DNA of 64,000 nucleotides from contig NC_057795.1 in the NCBI RefSeq assembly GCF_018294505.1, forward strand, positions 518,523,915 through 518,587,914, in the 5' to 3' direction. The notes below the pieces were generated by a model. It made no database searches. It had not been told where the DNA came from and worked only from the letters and a program-made list of their open reading frames with translations. Below are positions 44,971 to 56,428 of the stretch, one piece after another. Numbering within the stretch: the first letter of the stretch is position 1; each line of letters opens with the position of its first letter. This stretch comes from Triticum aestivum (lineage: Eukaryota; Streptophyta; Magnoliopsida; Poales; Poaceae). Position numbers and translations under genes: made by a program.

Positions 44971-47962
44971 TTCCTCTGAGCCGACTTCACCGATCGAGGA
45001 TGAGTGGCTGGACACTGCCTCGGGGGCTACGATCTCTACGGCGATTGAGCCGAACACCATCCCTGTCCTTTGCAAAGCCCGTGACTCCGAGGTGCCGGAC
45101 TCCTCTCCGGACTCCGAACCTCCCGCACCCCTACCAATCAAATCCGGTTGGGCACCGGTTATGGAGTTCACTACCGCGGACATCTTTCAGCACTCGCCCT
45201 TTGGCGACATCCTGAATTCACTAAAGTCTCTCTCTTTATCAGGAGAACCCTGGCCAGACTATGGTCAGGAAGGTTGGGATGCGGACGACAAAGAAATTCA
45301 ACGCCCACCCACCACCCACTTTGTAGCCACTTTCGATGATTTAACCGACATGCTCGACTTCGACTCCGAAGACATCGACGGTATGGACGACGATGCAGGA
45401 GACCACCAAGAACCAGCGCCTACAGGGCACTAGAAGGCCACCTCGTCATACGACATATATATGGTGGACACCCCAAAAGATGGGAATGGCAGTGGAACAG
45501 CGGAGGATGACCCCTCCAAGAAACAGCCCAAGCGCCGGCGCCAGCGGCGCCGCTCTAAATCCCGCCACAGCAAAAACGGTGATTCCGGCACGGGAGATAA
45601 TAACACCCTGGACAGTGCCGAAGACAACCCCCTCCAGCAGGATTCAGCACAGTAGGAGGGAGAAGCCAGCCCTCATGATACAGCGGCAGACAAAGAGGTA
45701 GAGGACGATAATTATATGCCTCCCTCCGAAGATGAAGCAAGCCTCGACGATGACGAATTCGTCGTGCCCGAGGATCCCGTCGAACAAGAGCGTTTCAAGC
45801 GCAGGCTTATGGCCACGGCAAGCAGCCTTAAGAAAAAGCAGCAATAGCTTAGAGCTGACCAAGACTTGCTAGCTGACAGATGGACCGAAGTCCTTGCAGC
45901 TAAAGAGTACAAACTCGATCGCCCCTCCAAGAGCTACCCAAAATGCAGGCTGCTACCCCAATTAGAGGAGGAAGCACCCAAACCTACATCACCAGTGCAT
46001 GACGCGGCCGACCGGCCACCTCGTGGCCGCGACAGAGAGGCCTCTAGGCCCTCCACTATAGCCGCACCCCGGCGTCGCTTGAAAAGTACAAAGCCACGGG
46101 GAAATGCGCCAGACTTGCGAGACATATTGGAGGACAAGGCAAGGCAAATAAGATCGATCTACAGATCGCGTGGGCGCCCCACAACACATGATGACAACCG
46201 TCACGCCGGATACAGCAATTCCGGTCGGGCCGAACACAGTAGACAAAGCTCATTTGAGCTGCGTCGTGATATAGCCCAATACAGAGGCGCCGCACATCCA
46301 CTATGCTTCACAGACAAAGTAATGGATCATCAAATCCCCGAGGGTTTCAAATCCGTAAATATTGAATCATATAACGACACAATAGATCCTGCGGTTTGGA
46401 TCGAGGACTATCTCCTTCACATCCACATGGCCCGCGGTGATGATCTACATGCCATCAAATACCTCCCACTCAAGCTTAAAGGACCAGCTCGGCATTGGCT
46501 CAACAGCTTGCCAGCAGAATCAATTGGTTGTTGGGAAGACCTGGAAGCCGCATTCCTTGATAACTTCGAGGGCACATATGTGCGACCACTAGACGCTAAT
46601 GACCTAAGCCACATAATTCAGCAGCCAGATGAATCGGCCAGACAATTCTGGACACGATTCTTAACCAAGAAAAATCAAATCGTTGACTGTCCGGATGCGG
46701 AGGCCCTTGCAGCCTTCAAACATAACATCCGCGACGAGTGGCTTGCCCGACACCTAGGACAAGAAAAGCCGAAATCCATGGCAGCCCTCACATTACTCAT
46801 GACCCGCTTCTGCGCAGGAGAGGACATCTGGCTAGCTCGCAGTAACAACCTAACCAAAAATCATGGTAGTTCGGATAGCAAGGACAGCAATGGCAGGTCG
46901 CGTCGCAACAAGCACAAGCGCCGCATTAACGGCGATAATACTGAAGATACGGCAGTCAATGCCGGATTCAGAGGCTCTAAACCCGATCAGCGGAAAAAGC
47001 CATTCAAAAGAAATACTCAGGGCCCGTCCAATTTTGACCGAATACTCGATCGCTCGTGCCAGATACATGGCACCCCCGAAAAACCAGCCAACCACACCTA
47101 CAGGGATTGTTGGGTATTCAAGCAGGCATGCAAGTTAAATTCTGAAAACAATGACAAGGGGCTGCATAGCGACGACGAGGAGGAGCCCCGGCCGCCGAAC
47201 AATAGAGGATATAAGGGCTTTCCCCCACAAGTGTAGACAGTGAACATGATATACGCAACCCACATACCCAAAAGGGAGCGGAAGCATGCACTAAGGGACA
47301 TATACGCGATGGAGCCAGTCGCCCCAAAGTTCAACCCATGGTCCTCCTGCCTGATCACTTTTGATCGAAGGGACCACCCCACTAGCATCCGCCACGGCGG
47401 ATTTGCCACATTGGTTCTTGACCCAATCATTAACGGATTTCACCTCACTAGAGTCCTGATGGACGGCGGCAGCAGCCTGAACTTGCTTTACCAGGATACA
47501 GTGCGCAAAATGGGCATAGACCCCTCAAGGATTAAACCCACAAAAACGACCTTTAAAGGCATCATACCAAGTGTAGAGGCCAACTATACAGGCTCAATTA
47601 CACTTGAAGTAGTCTTCGGATCCCCGAATAACTTCCGAAGCGAGGAATTAATCTTCGACATAGTCCCGTTCTGCAGCAGCTATCACGCACTGCTCGGATG
47701 AACCGCATTTGCAAAGTTCAATGCGGTGCCGCACTACGCATACCTCAAGCTCAAGATGCCAGGCCCTCGAGGAGTAATCACGGTCAATGGAAACACCGAA
47801 TGCTCTCTCCAAACGGAGGAGCATACGGCGGCCCTCGCGGCGGAAGTACAAAGCACCCTCTTAAGGCAATTCTCGAGTCCGACTACTAAACGTCCGGACA
47901 CCATCAAGCACGCCCGGAGTAACCTACAACAAGACCGCCTGGCACGTTCCGAGCATGCGTAG
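44971..47962 (+). pseudogene. gag-protease of Fatima-like copy C (few stops, no frameshift)
   Basis: One continuous frame with five in-frame stops: 45430-45432 (TGG in D), 45652-45654, 45847-45849, 47236-47238 (CAG in D) and 47698-47700 (CGA in B). The start region, including the ATG used in A, B and D, is lost in a 333 bp in-frame deletion after 44976. Order: acidic region, basic RRRQRRRSKSRHSK, gag domain (KLKGPARHWLNSLPAESIG, IIQQPDESARQFWTRFLTKK), basic tail (RRNKHKRRINGDN), HGTPEKPANHTYRDCWVFKQ, and protease (VLMDGGSSLNLLYQDTVRKM). No pol follows. The best-preserved gag-protease of the four copies. Confidence 0.9.
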
Positions 47963-49157
47963 CAATGCGGCCCCAACCCCGGCCCTCGCGAAATCGCGAG
48001 ACCGGTACCACGTGTACATAACTACGCTCTGGAGATACCATGGGCATAGGGGGAGGGGCATGACCACGGCATGCCCAAAGTGCGGCTCAACCGCACAAGG
48101 GGCTCCCAATTGTGTCATTATTTTTTTTCTTATTCTCAGGACTTCGTTTTCCAGAAGCCCTGTCCGGCAGTAGAATCGCCGAACTCACGATGCAACAGCC
48201 AGGGAAGCAGAAAAGCTACATCGAGTGTCCAGGTGGTCTCTATTACGAGCAGTATACCTGTTTTACATACCATCCCGTAGCCTACCCCTGGAGGGGGACA
48301 TGTTAAATAGTCCCATCCCTTGCTTATCGCACTATTTGTATCGTTCTGCTTTCATTGCAGTATCTTTTGAATAAACAATACATAGCTTCTGCTTATTATT
48401 GCATTCCTTTTTTCTATAAATGTTCATCTATGACATGTTGCACCCGTACAACTTGGTATGGTCAATACACCAGGGGCTTAAGTACCCCAAAACATGGTGT
48501 GATAAGTCCGAACACTTTCACAAGTGCGGCACCCTGAACTTATAGCATTATATGCATCGGCTCCGAATCATGTCTTGGGTCAATAGTTGGGTTTGCCCGG
48601 CTCCCATGTTTTGGTACCTTACGTTCCGTTATATCGGCTAAGGTAGCGCTGGGAGAACCACTGCGATTGTGCCCCGGTTGAGCTGGGTTGAGCACCTCAG
48701 TGGAGAAAGCTAAAACTGATTGTCATGATAGGGCGAGAGCCGGTCGCTGTTCGAGAGGTTTTTCGGGTCCCTAAAGACTAATGCCGCTTAGAGCGAGGAG
48801 TCGGCATTGTCCGGCCAAGGCATGGATAGAGCCCCGAACTCGGTCTTCCGAATACTAGGGGCTTCGCCGAAATTTAAAATTATAGAATTCTATGGCTAAG
48901 TGAGAGTGTTCAAGCATTATACTCCGGTTGCCTCGTTCGTCGTGTTGAACGCCTCCCTCGAAGGACCCAAGAATGGGAACAAGAGCGCTCAAGTTTATCC
49001 CGAACACCCCAGCACTCGTGGCATGGGGGCTGAAGCCAACGACTCGCCATCTCTCAAATTTGATAAATGGCCGCACAGAAGGTAATATTTTAAATTAACA
49101 AGTGTTGCTTAGCGCATATGAACAAAGTTTTCAGCGTACAGGATAACAAATGCGAGT
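47963..49157. other. Spacer between protease and antisense gene in copy C
   Basis: Non-coding; contains a T-rich patch (48117-48130) and blocks shared with 16379-17612. No RT/integrase motif in any frame. Confidence 0.7.
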
Positions 49158-52100
49158 CTAGTAAAAAATTACATCTTTGGAGCATTCACCCGCTATAAGG
49201 CGGGCACCCTTCAGGACGCCCTCATAGTACATCTCGGACTTGCGATACTCCTTGCCCGGCGGTGGCGCGTCCGTCACAAGCTTCTCAGCGTCCATCTTGC
49301 CCCAGTGCACTTTAGCACGGGCAAGGGCCCAACGGGCACCTTCAATGCAGATGGAGCGCTTGATGACTTCAATCCATGGACAGGCGTCCACTAGCCACCG
49401 CATCAGACTGAAGTAGCTCCTAGGCATGGCTTCTTTAGGCCACAGCCGAACTATGAGGCCCTTCATGGCCTGTTCGGCCACCTTGTGGAGCACGACCAGC
49501 TGCTTCAGCTGGTCGCTCAGGGGCACTGGATGTCCAGCCTCAGCATATTGAGACCAGAACACCTTTTCCGTCGAGCTCCCCTCCTCGGCTCGGTAGAACG
49601 CGGCAGCATCAGACACACTACGGGGCAGATCGGCGAACGCTCCTGGAGAGCTCCGGATTCGGGTAAGTAACAGATAATTCACTTTTACATGCTTGCTTTG
49701 CATAAAGAATGCCTTACCCGCCGCTATCTTCTTTATCGCCTCGATCTCCTGGAGGGCCTTCTGGGCTTCGGCCTTAGCGGCTTTGGCACTCTCAAGAGCC
49801 AAGGCGAGCTCGGACTCTCGAGTCTTCGAGTTATGCTCCAAACTCTCATGTTTTTCCACGAGAGCCTGGAGCTCTTGCCGCACCTCCGCCACCCGCGCCT
49901 CCTGCTTCTCTCGCTCGGTGCGCTCCGTGGCCGCACTGTTTTTGGCCTTGGACACCGCTTCCTTCAGGGTCGCCACCTTGTTCGTGGCCCCTGCAATACC
50001 CACGTTATTCATGTCATTTTTTGCAACCAAATCCTTTCTATAAGGTATTACTTTAATAAGGTATTACTTACCTTCCTTGTCCTCGAGCTGCTTCTTGGCA
50101 AGGCCGAGCTCGTTCTCGGACTGCTCAAGGCTCTCCTTCAATGCATTGACCTCCACAGTCAGTGCGGCAGAGGTCAGCAGCGCAGCCTGCATTCCCATAT
50201 TGACATATTTATGTTAGACTCCTGCGTATATCTTTTTAGATCCTCAGCTCGGCTTTTCTTTCCAAACACCGAACTAAGCATCAGGGGCTACTGTCTATGC
50301 GGTAATATTCTTACATATCTTAAAAACTTACCTCAAAGCCTGTTAGAAGGCCGGTACAGGCTTCAGTCAGCCCGCTCTTGGCGGACTGAACTTTCTGGAT
50401 CACCGCACTCATGATAGTGCGGTGCGCCTCGTCGATGAAGGCTCCGTCAAGCGCCTCCAGCAAGCTATCCAGTGCCTCCGGTTGGACGGAGGCCACCAGC
50501 GTTGCAGTCTTGCCCTTCTTACGAAGGGACCGCCCGTCGGACTCCGGAACCACTGAAGGTTCCGGTGCGGAGTTTGGCCTAGGGCCGGACTTAGAGCCCT
50601 CTGGGGTTTTGCCCCCTTTGTGCCCGGAGTCCAGGAGGTCTCCTTGCGGTGCCCCCAGGACCACCTCTTCCTGGTTGGGCCCCTTTTGGGACTCCGCCGA
50701 GGCGTCTTCTGCGTCACGAGGGGAGGAGGCGGTCGGAAGTGAAGTACTATTCACATCCGACGAATCCAGGGAGCCGCTCGACGAAGCGGGGAGCTCGTCC
50801 TTGGGCGGGCTACATGGTTGAATTCGGCGTTAGAAGACACTATGCGACAAATGAAAAATCATGAGTTATTCTGGAATCCGGACACTTACGATCTCGCCAG
50901 GGGCTTGGCCCTCGAGGGCCACTCCTCTTCGCCGTCGTCGGCGTTGGTGGAAAAGTCCGGAGGAAGGGTCCTTCCTTTCTTGGACCCTTCGGCCCCCCAG
51001 CTGGGGCAGCCTTCCTTTTCTTCTCTCCCCCCGCTGGGGGGGAGGCCTCTTTTTCCTCCTCCTCGTCCTTACGGGAGGAGTCCGCCTCGGAATCGTCGGA
51101 CGATGAGTCCGACAACACCTGGCACCGGGCATTCCTTCGAGTTCCCGTGGCCTTCTTCTTGGCCTTCTTCTCTAGCACCACGTGAGGTGCCGGAACCAAT
51201 AGCCCCGTCAAGCGGGCGTCCGCTGGGTCTTCTGGCAAAGGAGCCGGACAGTTAACCTGCTTGGACGTCTTCAGCCAGTCCTGTCAAAGGTAAGGGAGTT
51301 TAGATCCCACATAGAGTCAGACTATGAAAAACAAGAGTCCCATAAAGTGTAGAATAGCTTACCTCGCTGGCCTGACGCCGCGAGCTGAATCTGCGATCTT
51401 CGGTAGCGGATGCGTGGCCTCGGCGCCCTTAAACAGCACCTTCCAGGCATCTTCGTACGTAGTGCCGAAGAGCTTGCTCAAGGTTTGGTGTTGTGCCGGA
51501 TCAAACTCCCACAATTGGAAGGCCCGTTGTTGGCATGGGAGGATCCGGCGGATGAGCATGACCTGGACTACATTGACAAGCTTGAGATTCTTGTTCACCA
51601 GCTTTTGGACGTAGGTTTGAAGTCCGGTCAGCTCTTCCGAATCTCCCCATGTTAGGCCCGTCTCTTTCGAGGAGGTGAGCCGTGTGGGGAAACCAGATCG
51701 GAATTCGGGGGGCGCCGCCCATTTGGGGTAGCGCGGCTCGGTGATGTAGAACCACCCCGATTGCCACCCCTTTATTGTCTCCACGAAGGAGCCCTCAAGC
51801 CATAGGACGTTGGCCATCCGACCCACCATGGAGCCTCCACACTGCGCTTGGCGGCCGCCCACTACCTTCGGCTTGACATTAAAAGTCTTCAGCCATAAGC
51901 CGAAGTGGGGCTGGATGCATAGGAAGGCCTCGCACACGACGATGAACACCGAGATGTTGAGGATAAAGTTCGGGGCCAGATCGTGGAAATCTAGGCCATA
52001 GTAGAACATGAGCCCCCGGACAAATGGGTGAAGTGGAAAATCTAGTCTGTGGAGGAAGTGGGTGAGGAACACCACCCTCTCATGGGGCCTGGGTGTAGGA

Positions 52101-52225
52101 ATGAGCTGCCCCTTGTCGGGGAGCCGATGCGTGATGTCGCTGGATAAGTATCCGGCCTTTCGCAGCTTTTTGATTTGTTCCTCCGTTACGGAGGAGACCA
52201 TCCACTTGCCTCCCGCTCCGGACAT
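49158..52225 (-). pseudogene. Antisense five-exon gene of copy C (Transposase_28-like), nearly intact
   Basis: Exons from splice sites: 52225-51363, 51280-50889, 50809-50332, 50186-50072, 49990-49158, each with GTAAG-type donor and AG acceptor; about 890 codons. Exon 1: MSGAGGKWMVSSVTEEQIKK, RPHERVVFLTHFLHRLDFPL, FVRGLMFYYGLDFHDLAPNF, GWQSGWFYITEPRYPKWAA, resembling the 'putative gypsy type transposon' family. Exon 2: a nuclear-type basic/acidic linker (EKKAKKKATGTRRNA, DEEEEKEASPP). Exons 4-5: a coiled coil (KESLEQSENELGLAKKQLED ... EALQ/KHESLEHN) and the conserved C-terminal domain (ALARAKVHWGKMDAEKLV). Exons 2-5 join in frame; exon 1 has one frameshift near 51405. Function unknown. Confidence 0.8.
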
Positions 52226-52776
52226 GGCTGGAGAAGGTTGAGAAGGGATGTGCGGACTTGGGCGCTGGAGCTCGAGTGCGCAGAAATGGATAAGCAAAGG
52301 AGGAAGAAGGCGTAGGTAAAATGGTGGATCCTTATCCCCTAATATGGACGGACGAAACTATGCGTCCCCACCAGCCTGATAAAACTCGCTTATCTCCCAA
52401 GCGCCGTAGTCAATGGCGCGGTTGGATTACCCACGCCCGTATTGATGAGAATCCCGGAATAAGGGGACATGATCTCTACTTTGACAAGACGTGCCAAGGA
52501 AACCGCCTCGCTAAACACGCTGAGGTGGAACAGTAAAAAGATTCCAATAAAGGCTTGGCCGTGGTGTGACGTCACGCCGCAGAATACGTCAGCAGATTGA
52601 ATTTGTGTAAAGATTATTCTCTCTACCGTGGTATGTGGAATTTATTTTGTAGAGCCGGACACTATCCTTGTGTTCAAAATCTTCTATGAAGTATTCGGAG
52701 GAGGAACCCGCCTTGCAATGCCGAAGACAATATGCGCACCGGACTCGTCGTCATTGAAGCCTGGTTAAGGGGCTAC

Positions 52777-53249
52777 TGAGGGAGTCCTGGATTAGGGAGT
52801 GTCGGGATAGTCGAACTATCACCGTTGGCCGGACTCCTGGACTATGAAGATACAAGATTGAAGACTTCGTCCCGTGTCCGGATGGGACTTTCCTTGGCGT
52901 GGAAGGCAAGCTTGGCGATACGAGTATGTAGATCTCCTACCATTGTAACCGACTCTGTGTAACCCTAACCCTCTCCGGTGTCTATATAAACCGGAGGGTT
53001 TTAATCCGTAGGACGAACAACAATCATACCATAGGCTAGCTTCTAGGGTTTAGCCTCTTTGATCTCGTGGTAGATCTACTCTTGTACTACCCATATCATC
53101 AATATTAATCAAGCAGGAGTAGGGTTTTACCTCCACCGAGAGGGCCCGAACCTGGGTAAAAACATCGTGTCCCTTGTCTCCTGTTACCATCCGCCTAGAC
53201 GCACAGTTCGGGACCCCCTACCCGAGATCCGCCGGTTTTGACACCGACA
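52777..53249 (+). repeat. Middle LTR shared by Fatima-like copies C and D
   Basis: 473 bp, TGAGGGAGTCCTGG ... CACCGACA; TATATAAA at 52983-52990. Preceded by GGTTAAGGGGCTAC (polypurine position of C) and followed by TTGGTGCTTTCATTGAGAG at 53250-53268 (primer-binding position of D). Confidence 0.93.
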
Positions 53250-53297
53250 TTGGTGCTTTCATTGAGAGTTCCTCTGTGTCGTCACCTTTAGGCCCGA

Positions 53298-56200
53298 TGG
53301 CTCCTTCGATCATCAACAACGATGCGGTCCAGGGTGAGACTTTTCTCCCCGGACATATCTTCGTATTCGACGGCTTTGCACTGCGGGCCAATTGACTTGG
53401 CCATCTGGTGCAGATCGAAAGCTACGCCCCTGGCCATCAGGCCAGATTTGGGAGTTTGAACTACACGGCTGACATCCGCGGAGACTTGATCTTCGACGGA
53501 TTTGAGCCACAGCCAAGCGCGCCGCACTGTCTCGATGGGTATGATCTAGCTCTGCCGCCGAACAGTGTCCTGGAGGCCGCACCAGCGTCCGCTCCGACCC
53601 TTAGCTCAGAGCCGACTTCACCGATCGAGGACGAGTGGCTGGACACCACCTCGGGGGCTACAATCTCTACGACGATTGAGCCGAACACCATCCCTGTCCT
53701 TTGCAAATCCCATGACTCCGAGGTGCCGGACTCCTCTCCGGACTCCGAACCTCCCGCGCCCCTACCAATCAAATCCGGTTGGGCGCCGGTTATGGAGTTC
53801 ACTGTCGCGGACATCTTTCAGCACTCGCCCTTTGGCGACATCCTGAATTCACTAAAGTATCTCTCTTTATTAGGAGAACCCTGGCCGGACTATGGTCAGG
53901 AAGGTTGGGATGCGGACGACAAAGAAATTCAACGCCCACCCACCACCCACTTTGTAGCCACTGTCGATGATTTAACCGACATGCTCGACTTTGACTCTGA
54001 AGACATCGACGGTATGGACGACGATGCAGGAGACCACGAAGAACCAGCGCCTACAGGGCACTGGAAGGCCACCTCGTCATACGACATATATATGGTGGAC
54101 ACCCCAAAAGATGGGAATGGCAATGGAACAACGGAGGATGACCCCTCCAAGAAACAGCCCAAGCGCCGGCGTCAGCGGCGCCGCTCTAAATCCCGCCATA
54201 GCAAAAATGGTGATTCTAGCACGGGAGATAATAACACCCCGGACAGTGCCGAAGACAACCCCCTCCAGCAGGATTCAACACGGGAGGAGGGAGAAGCCAG
54301 CCCTCATGATAGAGCGGCAGACAGAGAGGTAGAGGACAATAATTATATGCCTCCCTCCGAAGATGAAGCAAGCCTCGATGACAACGAATTCATCATGCCC
54401 GAGGATCCCGTCGAACAAGAGCGTTTCAAGTGCAGGCTTATGGGCACGGCAAGAAGCCTTAAGAAAAAGCACCGGCAGTTAGAGCTGACCAAGACTTGCT
54501 AGCTGACAGATGGACCGAAGTCCTTGCAGCCGAAGAGTACAAACTCGATCGCCCCTCCAAGAGCTACCCAAAATGCAGGCTGCTACCCCAATTAGAGGAG
54601 GAAGCACCCAAACCTACATCACCAGCGCATGACGCGGCCGACCGGCCACCTCGTGGCCGCGACAGAGAGGCCTCTAGGCCCTCCACTAAAGCCGCACCCC
54701 GGCGTCGCTCGAAAAGTACAAAGCCACGGGGAAATGCGCCAGACTTGCGAGACATATTGGAGGACAAGGCAAGGCAAATAAGATCGATCTACAGATCACG
54801 TGGGCGCCCCACGACACGTGATGACAACCTTCACGCCGGATACAGCAATTCCGGCCGGGCCGAACACAGTAGACAAAGCTCATTTGAGCTGCGTTGTGAT
54901 ATAGCCCAATACAGAGGTGCCGCACACCCACTATGCTTCACAGACGAAGTAATGGATCATCAAATCCCCGAGGGTTTCAAACCCGTAAACATTGAATCAT
55001 ACAACAGCACAACAGATCTTGCGGTTTGGATCAAGGACTATCTCCTTCACATCCACATGGCCCGCAGTGATGATCTACACGCCATCAAATACCTCCCACT
55101 CAAGCTTAAAGGACCAGCTCGTCATTGGCTCAACAACTTGCCGGCAGAATCAATTGGTTTTTGGGAAGACCTGGAAGCCGCATTCCTTGATAACTTCTAG
55201 GGCATATATGTGCGACCACCAGACGCTGATGACCTAAGCCACATAATTCAGCAGCCAGATGAATCGGCCAGACAATCTGGACACAGTTCTTAACCAAGAA
55301 AAATCAAATCGTTGACTGTCCGGATGCAGAGGCCCTTGCAGCCTTCAAACATAACATCCGTGACGAGTGGCTTGCCCGACACCTAGGACAGGAAAAGCCA
55401 AAATCCATGGCAGCCCTCACATTACTCATGACCCGCTTCTGCGCGGGAGAGGACAGCTGGCTAGCTCGCAGTAACAACCTGACCAAAAACCATGGTAGTT
55501 CGGATACCAATGACAGCAATGGCAGGTCGCGTCGCAACAAGCACAAGCGCCGCATTAACGGTGATAATACTGAAGATACGGCAGTCAATGCCGGATTCAG
55601 AGGCTCTAAACCCGATTAGCGGAAAAAGCCGTTCAAAAGAAATACTCACGGCCCGTCCAATTTGGACCGAATACTCGATCGCTCGTGCCAGATACATGGC
55701 ACCCCCGAAAAACCAGCCAACCACACCTACAGGGATTGTTAGGTATTCAAGCAGGCAGGCAAGTTAAATGCCGAAAACAATGACAAGGGGCTGCATAGCG
55801 ACGACGAGGAGGAGCCCCGGCCGCCGAACAATAGAGGACAGAAGGGCTTTCCCCCACAAGTGCAGACAGTGAACATGATATTTGCAACCCACATACCCAA
55901 AAGGGACCGGAAGCGTGCGCTAAGGGACGTATACGCGATGGAGCCAGTCGCCCCAAAGTTCAACCCGTGGTCCTCCTGCCCGATCACTTTTGATCGAAGG
56001 GACCACACCACTAGCATCCGCCACGGCGGATTCACCGCATTGGTTCTTGACCCAATCATTGACGGATTTCACCTCACTAGAGTCCTGATGGACGGCGGCA
56101 GCAGCCTGAACCTTCTTTAACAGGATACAGTGCGCAAAATGGGCATAGACCCCTCAAGGATTAAACCCACAAAAACGACCTTTAAAGGCGTCATACCAGG

Positions 56201-56418
56201 TGTAGAGGCCAACTGTACAGGCTCAATTACACTTGAAGTGGTCTTCGGATCCCCGGATAACTTCCAAAGCGAGGAATTAATCTTCGACATAGTCTCATTC
56301 TGCAGCGGCTATCACGCACTGCTCGGACAAACCGCATTTGCAAAGTTCAATGCGGTGCCGCACTACGCATACCTCAAGCTCAAGATGCCAGGCCCTCGAG
56401 GAGTAATCACGGTCAATG
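53298..56418 (+). pseudogene. gag-protease of Fatima-like copy D (broken, 3' truncated)
   Basis: ATG at 53298 (MAPSIINNDAVQGETFLPG). Stops at 53393-53395, 55198-55200, 55617-55619, 55739-55741 and 56118-56120, and 1 bp deletions near 54475 and 55277. The same domain order as copy C through gag to the protease (VLMDGGSSLNLL), stopping inside the protease C-terminal part (KMPGPRGVITVN) at the junction 56418. It retains the 333 bp that copy C lost (53277-53609). Confidence 0.88.
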
Positions 56419-56428
56419 CGGTCCCCGG
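56419..56428. other. Filler at the junction of two truncated retrotransposons
   Basis: CGGTCCCCGG matches neither the Fatima-like internal sequence (copy C continues GAAACACCG at this point) nor the Copia gag (the right-hand Copia copy has GGAGCTTG... here). A short untemplated or locally copied filler at a double-strand-break repair junction. Confidence 0.65.

Larger units (their letters stand above)
44480..56418 (+). mobile_element. Tandem Fatima-like array: copies C and D sharing the middle LTR
   Basis: Order on the plus strand: LTR (44480-44951), internal C (44952-52776), LTR (52777-53249), internal D (53250-56418, truncated). The middle LTR serves as 3' LTR of C and 5' LTR of D, with a primer-binding site directly after it and a polypurine position directly before it. 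Internal D is collinear with C through gag and protease until 56418. This is the footprint expected from unequal recombination between LTRs, later cut by a deletion. Confidence 0.88.
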
